Shown here: one piece after another, positions 33,917 to 40,457 of the stretch
How positions within the stretch are numbered: position 1 is the stretch's first letter
Layout of the letters: each line of letters begins with the position of its first letter
Source: Neobacillus cucumis
GTDB lineage: Bacteria > Bacillota > Bacilli > Bacillales > Cytobacillaceae
Direction: 5' to 3'
NCBI RefSeq assembly: GCF_002860255.1
Contig: NZ_PGVE01000077.1
Coordinates: 1-53,659 of the forward strand
Length of the DNA stretch: 53,659 nucleotides
The notes under the pieces: model-generated
What the model saw: only the letters and a program-made list of their open reading frames with translations
Databases searched by the model: none
Told to the model about the DNA's origin: nothing
Program-made: the position numbers and the translations under genes

Positions 33917-34507
33917 AATAATTGGCGAGTTTCTTTATTTGGAATACAAAAACCTTATTTATATTAACCCCCACTTACTTGTGATACGGTTGTCCTTAAT
34001 CGAGTAACCAGCAAAAGTAAAATAAGCGGAGATAATTCGATTAAATGGAGAATGGAGCCCGTTTCGGGGTATATAAGTTGAGATTTTCCGATTATGCAAA
34101 ACAAAATACCCCGTTTTCAAGTTTTACGAGTAAATAGGCGGAATTTCTCCGTCTATTTAAGCCTTTTTAAATGAAGATTACTACTTAAGCGGGATTTTTC
34201 CTTTTATTTACCAGCTCGGGTGATTGTCCTGATTCCCCAACTGTTAAGTGCGGACCCTCTTGATCCTAAAGCGGGAATCAGCAGCTTTTTATCGACTAGC
34301 TTATAAAGATCAATAAAATTGGTACTCAAATCGGCCCTAAAGATGTCAGAAGTTTTGACCCTCCTTTTTAATTGTACAATACTTATTGTCCATTATAATA
34401 ATGATGTCAATTGCTAACTCAAAGTTAATGGAATATCGTAGAAACCTTGATAGAAGAAAAAGACGTACGCCAATTCATCCGTCAATTCTTGTGTCTTTTA
34501 ATAGGGA
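33917..34507. other. Gene-free region with diverged short repeats
   Basis: No convincing gene. Two related segments, GGCGGAATTTCTCCGTCTAT (34137) and AGCGGGATTTTTCCTTTTAT (34188), plus a weaker AGCGGAGATAATTC near 34024, look like copies of a diverged intergenic repeat. On the minus strand 34351-34204 is open for about 48 codons, ending SALNSWGIRTITRAGK, possibly a gene fragment; it has no start codon and I do not recognise it. The ATG frame at 34386 has no ribosome site. Confidence 0.4.
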
Positions 34508-34542
34508 AGCACCCGAAAACGGAATCTTTCGGGTGCTTTTTA
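34508..34542 (+). terminator. Hairpin terminator facing DeoR copy 2
   Basis: AGCACCCGAAA and TTTCGGGTGCT form an 11-bp stem with an 8-base loop, then TTTTT. The T-run is on the plus strand, so it would stop rightward transcription before the DeoR gene; its parent transcript is unclear. Confidence 0.75.
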
Positions 34543-34548
34543 CACTAA

Positions 34549-35343
34549 TTAATAAACATTTTTTTCAGGGGAAGCCACGATCACTTCGATATTATGTTCT
34601 TGAAATTTATCGGCATAATCGGCTGTTATATCAAAGTCTGTAATGATCGTATCAATCTGATCAATGGAAGCAAATGGTGCAATTGAATTTTTATTAATTT
34701 TCGTATGATCAAGCAAAGCAACCACCTTTTTGGAAGCACTGACCATCGCTTTTTTTAATTCCACTTCATATACACTAAAGTCCATTAATCCTGACTCGAA
34801 AGAAAATCCATTTGCAGAAGTAAACAACATATCAATATTAATTTGCTTTAAAATATTAACCCCTAAATGACCTTCCAATGAATAGGATCCCTTCTTCACA
34901 ATACCGCCTAATAATATAACAGTGATATTAGGATGATCTTTTAACTCAAGAGCAGTATTGATCCCACTTGTGACAACCATTAAACGTATAGGCAAGTCAT
35001 TTAAAGTGCGTGCAAGCTCCAGTGCAGTTGAACTTGCATCTAACATGATACATTGTCCGTTCGAAATTAATTCAACCGCTTTTTTTGCAATCGCGGATTT
35101 TTCATTTTTATTTCTTTTTTCTCTGCTGAAAAAATTGGTCTCATTGTCTATGTTTTCAACCAAAATGGCGCCACCATGTGTTCTTTGTAGAAGACCATCT
35201 TCCTCCATTTTGGTAAGGTCTGTTCTAAGGGTAGCTTCAGAAACTTGCATTTCTTCTGAAAGCTCTTTAACCGTAACTCTTTTATGCTCTTGTAACTTTT
35301 CCATTATTATTTTTCTTCTCTCTGAAGCAAATACTTTTGCCAT
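34549..35343 (-). CDS. DeoR family repressor, copy 2
   Basis: A 264-residue close paralogue of the regulator at 27446, with the same winged helix, DASSTALELA and GGIVKKGSYSLEG blocks. It differs near the N-terminus (ASERRKIIMEKLQEHKR versus ALERRKEIMEKLHQFQR) and at the C-terminal tail. The recognition helix (SEATLRTDLTK) is almost unchanged, so both copies probably bind the same operators and cross-regulate. It is divergent from dehydrogenase copy 2. AGGTGATAAG precedes the ATG. Confidence 0.9.
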   Translation of the reverse strand: MAKVFASERRKIIMEKLQEHKRVTVKELSEEMQVSEATLRTDLTKMEEDGLLQRTHGGAILVENIDNETNFFSREKRNKNEKSAIAKKAVELISNGQCIMLDASSTALELARTLNDLPIRLMVVTSGINTALELKDHPNITVILLGGIVKKGSYSLEGHLGVNILKQINIDMLFTSANGFSFESGLMDFSVYEVELKKAMVSASKKVVALLDHTKINKNSIAPFASIDQIDTIITDFDITADYADKFQEHNIEVIVASPEKNVY

Positions 35344-35460
35344 CTTATCACCTCACATGATCCTTTTATATATTAATGATCTCAAATTTCATTTGAAACT
35401 ATCTGATAAAAATCGCGCTAAATGAAAATAAAAAGTAATCGTATATATTATTATATTCTA

Positions 35461-35675
35461 TTATTTCGTGTAAGGAAATAAAGAATAATTAACGAAATGA
35501 AACGAAAAAAAATAAAAATAAACAAAAATATATATTGACGAATGTGAAAAAAAGAGAATATAATGAAAGTAATCAATCGTTTACGATAATAAACGATAAA
35601 TGATTTGTTTGATTTCATTATGTTACTTAATAGTGAAAGAAGATGATTAAAGTCAGTATATTGTAAGCGTTGTCT
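35461..35675 (+). promoter_or_regulatory. Promoter, DeoR operator and cre site of dehydrogenase copy 2
   Basis: TTGACG (35535-35540), an 18-base spacer and TATAAT (35559-35564), then the inverted repeat ATCGTTT-N8-AAACGAT (35576-35597) in the same place as at copy 1. AACGAAATGAAACGAAA boxes lie upstream (~35489-35506). TGTAAGCGTTGTCT (35662-35675) is a cre site with one mismatch. The parallel layout shows the whole control region was duplicated. Nothing else is seen in 35344-35745. Confidence 0.8.
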
Positions 35676-35745
35676 ATAGAGATGTGCAAGATGCTTCTAT
35701 AAATTGAAATGATAGAAACTAAAATGTAAAAGGGAGAGAATATTT

Positions 35746-36876
35746 ATGTGTCCAACTATTAGCACTGTTACAAAAGGAGATTTTAAAAATGCTGTAATCC
35801 CAAAAACAATGAAAGCGGTTGTTGCGTATGCACCTGGTGACTATCGTCTTGAAGAAGTTCCTGTACCTGAAATTGGACCCGGTGAAATTTTAATTAAGGT
35901 AGAGGGATGCGGAATTTGTGCAGGGGATGTAAAGGCATATGCCGGTGCGCCAAGTTTTTGGGGAGATGAAAAACAACCGGCATACATAAAAGCGCCAATG
36001 ATCCCAGGTCATGAATTTATCGGCCGGGTAGTAGCTCTTGATGATAGCATTAAAGATTTTGCAATTGGTGATAGAATCATTTCAGAACAAATCGTTCCTT
36101 GCTGGGAATGCAGATTTTGTAAGCGTGGACAATATTGGATGTGTGAAAAACACGATTTATATGGATTTCAAAATAATGTGAATGGCGGAATGGCTGAATA
36201 TATGAAATTTACGAAGGAAGCGATCAATTTCAAAGTGCCTGAAGACCTTCCATTAGAAAAAGCTATTTTAATAGAACCATATGCTTGCTCCTTCCACGCT
36301 GTTCAACGGGCGCAAATCCAATTAGGAGATGTTGTTGTTCTTGCAGGTGCCGGTACTCTAGGGTTAGGTATGATTGGAGCAATCAAGAAATCCGGACCAG
36401 GAAAATTAATTGTTTTGGATCTATTTGAAGATCGTTTAGAGCTTGCCAAAGAATTTGGTGCAGATTTGGTTTTAAATCCATTGAAAGATGACGTTGACAA
36501 GATTGTAAAGGACTTAACCGATGGATATGGCTGTGATATTTATATTGAAGCAACTGGAGCACAGAAATCTGTTGAGCAAGGTTTATCTATGATTCGCAAG
36601 CTTGGCCGATTTGTTGAGTTCAGTGTATTTAAGGATCCTGTTACAGTTGATTGGAGTATTATCAGTGATAGAAAAGAACTTGATGTTTTGGGGTCTCATT
36701 TGGGACCATATTGCTATCCACATGTTATTGAAGGGATTTCAAATGGGGATTTGCCAACTGAAGGTGTAGTAACACATCAATTGCCATTATCGGAATTTGA
36801 AAAAGGCTTTGAGCTGGTGAAAAGTGGAGCAGAATCATTGAAGGTTGTATTAATTCCAGATTTAGATGGTAAATAA
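35746..36876 (+). CDS. Zinc alcohol dehydrogenase, probable tetritol dehydrogenase, copy 2
   Basis: A 376-residue paralogue of the enzyme at 28693, with all zinc ligands (CGICAGD, PGHEF, CWECRFCKRGQYWMC) and the NAD motif intact, so both copies should be active. Changes are mostly at the two ends (STVTKGDFKNAVIPK, IPDLDGK). This copy is followed by the isomerase-kinase genes rather than by the permease, suggesting that the two units feed one pathway. GGGAGAG precedes the ATG. Confidence 0.85.
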   Translation: MCPTISTVTKGDFKNAVIPKTMKAVVAYAPGDYRLEEVPVPEIGPGEILIKVEGCGICAGDVKAYAGAPSFWGDEKQPAYIKAPMIPGHEFIGRVVALDDSIKDFAIGDRIISEQIVPCWECRFCKRGQYWMCEKHDLYGFQNNVNGGMAEYMKFTKEAINFKVPEDLPLEKAILIEPYACSFHAVQRAQIQLGDVVVLAGAGTLGLGMIGAIKKSGPGKLIVLDLFEDRLELAKEFGADLVLNPLKDDVDKIVKDLTDGYGCDIYIEATGAQKSVEQGLSMIRKLGRFVEFSVFKDPVTVDWSIISDRKELDVLGSHLGPYCYPHVIEGISNGDLPTEGVVTHQLPLSEFEKGFELVKSGAESLKVVLIPDLDGK

Positions 36877-36890
36877 GAAGTAAATATAGA

Positions 36891-36927
36891 GAGGCTAACT
36901 TAAGAAATTTAATTATGAGTTAGCCTC
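36891..36927 (+). other. Hairpin after dehydrogenase copy 2
   Basis: GAGGCTAACT and AGTTAGCCTC form a perfect 10-bp stem with a 17-base loop; AAATAATAAAA follows, not a T-run. It may stabilise the upstream mRNA or act as a weak stop before the isomerase promoter. Confidence 0.55.
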
Positions 36928-37032
36928 AAATAATAAAACGTAAAAAAACCGAGCCTCTATTTAATAGATTTTCAGTATATTTAGATTTTACTTACTGTAA
37001 GTCTATTATTTTTTACCAAAAATAAGATATAT

Positions 37033-37069
37033 GAAAATAAACAAAAGTAAACGAAAATAAATATTGACA
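37033..37069 (+). promoter_or_regulatory. DeoR boxes and -35 element before the isomerase gene
   Basis: GAAAATAAAC, AAAGTAAAC and GAAAATAAA repeat across 37033-37060 and run straight into TTGACA (37064-37069). The -10 is weak (AATAAG region near 37090). The boxes match those before both dehydrogenases, so the isomerase-kinase operon probably belongs to the same DeoR regulon. Confidence 0.55.
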
Positions 37070-37145
37070 AAAAAGATTAAAAATGAAAAAATAAGAGTAT
37101 TAAAACTATTAAAAAATTTAGAAATTACAGAAAGGCAGATGTATA

Positions 37146-37607
37146 ATGAAATTAGGTTTAGGTGCTGATCATAATGCGTTTGAAATGAAAGAAAGCATAA
37201 AACAGTATGTACAGGAGCTTGGTCATGAAGTTGTTGATTATGGATGCTATGCTTGTGAAGAAGTAGATTATCCTGGTGTTGCATTTGAAGTTGGAAACGC
37301 TGTTATCGAAAAGAAGATTGATAGAGGAATTCTTGTTTGCGGAACCGGAATAGGTGTGGCAATCGCTGCAGGGAAGGTTCCAGGAATTAGAGCAGCGTTA
37401 TGTCATGACACATATTCTGCTGAACGTGCCCAAAAAAGCAACAATGCTCAAATTTTAACAATGGGTGCTAAGGTCATAGGAATTGAAACCGCTAAACAAG
37501 TAGTGGAAGCTTATTTAAGATCAGAGTTCACGGGTGGAAATTCAGGTAGAAAAATTCAACAAATTATGGACAAAGAACAAGAATTTTTAAAAGGAGTGAA
37601 AGCATAG
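37146..37607 (+). CDS. rpiB: RpiB/LacAB family isomerase, probable tetrulose-phosphate isomerase
   Basis: A 153-residue isomerase with the RpiB signatures GADHNAFEMK (residues 6-15), catalytic Cys65 in VCGTGIG, and ALCHDTYSAERAQKSNNAQILTMG (~84-107, His87). Length fits RpiB (about 150). RpiB proteins interconvert ribose and ribulose 5-phosphates; the DerI/LerI members in tetritol pathways isomerise erythrulose phosphates to D-erythrose 4-phosphate. Direct abutment (1 base) with dhaK supports the latter. AAAGGCAG precedes the ATG. A housekeeping ribose role is possible but less likely here. Confidence 0.85.
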   Translation: MKLGLGADHNAFEMKESIKQYVQELGHEVVDYGCYACEEVDYPGVAFEVGNAVIEKKIDRGILVCGTGIGVAIAAGKVPGIRAALCHDTYSAERAQKSNNAQILTMGAKVIGIETAKQVVEAYLRSEFTGGNSGRKIQQIMDKEQEFLKGVKA

Positions 37608-37608
37608 C

Positions 37609-38613
37609 ATGAAAAAGCTTATTAATAATCCCAATGTTGTGGTAGAAGAAATGATTGAAGGCTATGTTAAAGCGTTCCCACAATATATCAAACAATTGGA
37701 AGAGAATAAACGCTCTCTTGTCATAGCAAAAGAAACAAAACCAAATAAAGTTGGAATTTTAATCGGTGGAGGTTCAGGTCATGAACCTGCCTTTATGGGG
37801 TATGTTGGAACCGGAATGGCTGATGGAGTTGCAGTGGGGAATATTTTTGCCTCACCACCACCGGATCCGATCATTGAAGCAACAAGAGTAATCGATAAAG
37901 GCGAAGGAGTCTTATATATTTACGGAAATTACGCAGGCGACCTCATGAATTTTGGAATGGCGGCTGAAATTGCCGACTTGGAACATGGCACACGGATTGA
38001 ATCCGTCATCGTAAATGATGATGTTGCATCAGCACCAAAGGAGGAAAAGCAAAAAAGACGCGGCATTGCTGGTGAGTTTTTTATCACTAAGGTGGCAGGG
38101 GCAGCTGCTGATAAGGGATATACATTGGATGAAGTCGTTAGAGTGGCTGCGAAGGCGAATAACCAAACACGCAGTATGGGTGTAGGCCTATCACCATGTT
38201 CTTTACCTCAAACGGGAGAGCCGAGTTTTGAACTCGGTGAAAATGAAATGGAAATTGGCCTTGGACATCATGGGGAGCCCGGAGTTGAAAAAGGAGAAAT
38301 TCAAGAAGCTGATAAAGTGGTCGATCGTTTAGTCAATGACATTTTAGAAGATATGCCACTTGAAAAAGGGGAAAAAGTTGCAGTTCTTGTAAATGGATTA
38401 GGGTCTACAACGAAAATGGAACTCCTTATTATGTTTAGAAGAGTAGAGCAGTTATTAAGTGAGAGGGAAATTACTATTCACCGGTCATACGTAGGTGATT
38501 ATAGTACATCACTTGAAATGGGTGGAGCATCTATTACTTTAATCAAGCTTGACGAGGAATTAGCTGAACTAATTGATCAACCTGCTGATTGCCCAATGTA
38601 CGCACAATTATAG
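37609..38613 (+). CDS. dhaK: Dihydroxyacetone kinase-type DhaK subunit
   Basis: A 334-residue DhaK domain: GGGSGHEPAF (53-62), GNYAGD (106-111) and the covalent substrate histidine His221 in HHGEPG. DhaK binds short ketoses as hemiaminals and receives phosphate through DhaL. No DhaM/PTS component is nearby, so the pair is either ATP-dependent or uses a DhaM encoded elsewhere. In tetritol pathways related kinases phosphorylate L- or D-erythrulose, which fits these neighbours better than glycerol catabolism. AAAGGAGTG lies ahead of the ATG; the gene begins one base after rpiB. Confidence 0.88.
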   Translation: MKKLINNPNVVVEEMIEGYVKAFPQYIKQLEENKRSLVIAKETKPNKVGILIGGGSGHEPAFMGYVGTGMADGVAVGNIFASPPPDPIIEATRVIDKGEGVLYIYGNYAGDLMNFGMAAEIADLEHGTRIESVIVNDDVASAPKEEKQKRRGIAGEFFITKVAGAAADKGYTLDEVVRVAAKANNQTRSMGVGLSPCSLPQTGEPSFELGENEMEIGLGHHGEPGVEKGEIQEADKVVDRLVNDILEDMPLEKGEKVAVLVNGLGSTTKMELLIMFRRVEQLLSEREITIHRSYVGDYSTSLEMGGASITLIKLDEELAELIDQPADCPMYAQL

Positions 38614-38625
38614 GAGGTAGCGAAC

Positions 38626-39276
38626 ATGACATTTACATCCGTCGATTTTAAAAAGTTTTTAAGTAATGTTGTTGAAATGATTGAAGAGCAGAAAGATTAC
38701 TTATCGGAGCTTGATCGCAAATTAGGCGATGGCGACCATGGCGTAACGATGTCAATTGGCTGGCAAGCAATTAATGAGAAATTACAAAACGAATTAGCGA
38801 ATGAAGAAGATAGCAGTAAAATTGCTATTACAGCGGGTCGTACATTCTTAAGTGCTGTTGGTTCATCCGTTGGCCCATTGTATGCAACTGGATTTTTAAG
38901 AGGAGCTAAAGTGTTTCAAAATAAAACTGAGTTATCTGATCAAGATCTAGTAGATTTTTGGGTCGCCTTTATTAAGGGTGTCCAAGAGCGGGGACAAGCC
39001 GAAGTCGGTGATAAAACGATGATGGATACACTATATCCTGCCATGATCGAGCTTGAGAAACAATTTGAAGCAACATTCGATTTTTATCAATCATTTTCAG
39101 AAGCAGTAACTGCTGCTAAAAAGGGTATGGAATCAACCAAGGATATGCTCTCAAAGAGAGGGAGATCCAGCAGGCTGGGTGAGAGATCGCTTGGTAATCA
39201 AGACCCGGGAGCTACATCAGCATATTTTATATTAGAAACATTTAATCAAACATTAAAAAGTGTCCAACAAGTCTAA
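38626..39276 (+). CDS. dhaL: Dihydroxyacetone kinase-type DhaL subunit
   Basis: A 216-residue DhaL nucleotide-binding subunit with the three magnesium-binding aspartates Asp30, Asp35 and Asp37 in LDRKLGDGDHG, SSVGPLYATGF (~85-95), GDKTMMDTL (~127) and the C-terminal RGRSSRLGERSLGNQDPGA block. It starts 12 bases after dhaK with GGAGGTAGCG upstream. It should supply the ADP/ATP site for phosphorylation of the ketose bound by DhaK. Confidence 0.88.
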   Translation: MTFTSVDFKKFLSNVVEMIEEQKDYLSELDRKLGDGDHGVTMSIGWQAINEKLQNELANEEDSSKIAITAGRTFLSAVGSSVGPLYATGFLRGAKVFQNKTELSDQDLVDFWVAFIKGVQERGQAEVGDKTMMDTLYPAMIELEKQFEATFDFYQSFSEAVTAAKKGMESTKDMLSKRGRSSRLGERSLGNQDPGATSAYFILETFNQTLKSVQQV

Positions 39277-39303
39277 AGAAAAAAGTTTATAAGGCAGAAT
39301 GAT

Positions 39304-39367
39304 AAGTGCCAGAATCCCTTAAATGAACACAATACACACTTATGGTCATCTAAAGGTCCTGGCACTT
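39304..39367 (+). other. Long-loop hairpin between dhaL and glpX
   Basis: AAGTGCCAG (39304-39312) and CTGGCACTT (39359-39367) pair perfectly around a ~46-base loop, and TATTTTG follows. It could be a weak terminator or a regulated leader that sets expression of glpX-tkt separately from the kinase genes. Confidence 0.45.
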
Positions 39368-39476
39368 TATTTTGATTAAAACTGAAATAAAGGGATCACT
39401 ATCGCAATGTATGCATAAATATTCATTGTGTAGTATAAAAATTCCGTGTTTTTGTGTAGGATTAGGAGGGAAAGAA

Positions 39477-40445
39477 ATGAACATTAACACACCTGTGCAA
39501 TTGAATGTACAAAGTTTAGCACATGACTTTTTAAAAGTAGCTCAAGTAGCAGCGATAGCAGCCTACCCTTGGATTGGAAAGTCAAATAAAATTCAGTCGG
39601 ATGGTGCTGGAACAGAGGCCATGCGAAATCAATTAAATTTTATAAATATGAGCGGAAAAGTAGTCATTGGTGAAGGTGAGATGGATGAAGCCCCAATGCT
39701 TTACATTGGTGAGGAACTTGGAACCGGGCAGGGCCCGCACGTTGATATTGCAGTTGACCCTGTTGAGGGAACGAATCTAATGTCCAAGGGGCAAGATAAC
39801 TCATTAACTGTGATCGCGGTAGCTGCTAGGGGAAGTTTATTGCACGCTCCTGACATGTACATGCAAAAAATAGCAGTAGGTCCAAAGGCAAAAGGATTCA
39901 TTAATATAGATGCTTCATTAACCGAAAATATGAGGTCAGTGGCCAAAGGATTAGGAAAAGATGTAAAAGAATTAACAGTCATGATTCAAGACCGGCCACG
40001 ACATGACCATTTAATTAAACAAGTTTTGGATTTAGGAGCCAGTGTGAAATTGTTCAGCGATGGGGATGTTACAGCAGCCATAGCTACAGCAATAGATGAA
40101 ATGGAGGCAGATATATTAGTTGGAATAGGGGGTGCTCCCGAAGGGGTCATTTCAGCGACTGCCTTAAAGTGCTTGGGAGGAGATTTCCAGGCAAAACTTG
40201 TTCCTCAAAACAAAGAAGAGTTTGATCGTTGTATTCACATGGGGTTGTCCAATCCTGAAAAAGTGTTACTGATTGATGATATTGTAAAATCAGAGGATTG
40301 CTTTTTTGTCGCAACAGGAATTACTGATGGATTGTTGCTGAAGGGTGTCCGGAAAAAAGAAGATGGTACTATGCTTACACACTCTTTTGTCTCTATGGGA
40401 GGTAGAACTCAAAATTACCAATTTATCGAAGCGTATCATAAATAG
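39477..40445 (+). CDS. glpX: Class II fructose-1,6-/sedoheptulose-1,7-bisphosphatase
   Basis: A 322-residue GlpX. Metal and phosphate motifs: GEGEMDEAPML (near 60), DIAVDPVEGTNLMSKGQ (~85-101) and GIGGAPEGVISATALKCLGG (~215). The length equals the usual 320. GlpX enzymes hydrolyse fructose 1,6-bisphosphate; some, such as the plasmid copy of Bacillus methanolicus that sits with tkt, also hydrolyse sedoheptulose 1,7-bisphosphate. The true start is the ATG at 39477 (TTAGGAGGGAAAG upstream), not the in-frame ATT/TTG frame before it. Transketolase follows 12 bases later. Confidence 0.9.
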   Translation: MNINTPVQLNVQSLAHDFLKVAQVAAIAAYPWIGKSNKIQSDGAGTEAMRNQLNFINMSGKVVIGEGEMDEAPMLYIGEELGTGQGPHVDIAVDPVEGTNLMSKGQDNSLTVIAVAARGSLLHAPDMYMQKIAVGPKAKGFINIDASLTENMRSVAKGLGKDVKELTVMIQDRPRHDHLIKQVLDLGASVKLFSDGDVTAAIATAIDEMEADILVGIGGAPEGVISATALKCLGGDFQAKLVPQNKEEFDRCIHMGLSNPEKVLLIDDIVKSEDCFFVATGITDGLLLKGVRKKEDGTMLTHSFVSMGGRTQNYQFIEAYHK

Positions 40446-40457
40446 GGAGGAAAAATC

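Larger units (their letters stand above)
32463..33932. other. Terminator-like hairpin split by the IS element
   Basis: AAACTCGCCA (32463-32472) left of the IS and TGGCGAGTTT (33923-33932) right of it are perfect complements. Joined, they would make a 10-bp stem with a ~12-base loop, and T-runs lie outside both arms (TTACTTTTT on the minus strand, CTTTATTT on the plus). The IS therefore sits in the loop of a former bidirectional terminator. Confidence 0.75.

Noticed and set aside
34386..34643. 85-residue plus-strand frame near the DeoR copy 2 gene
   Set aside because: It crosses a terminator hairpin and the 3' end of the DeoR gene on the other strand, with no ribosome site.
37609..39276. PTS-dependent dihydroxyacetone kinase for glycerol use
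   Set aside because: No DhaM and no glycerol dehydrogenase nearby; the tetritol-type neighbours fit better, though DHA activity is not excluded.
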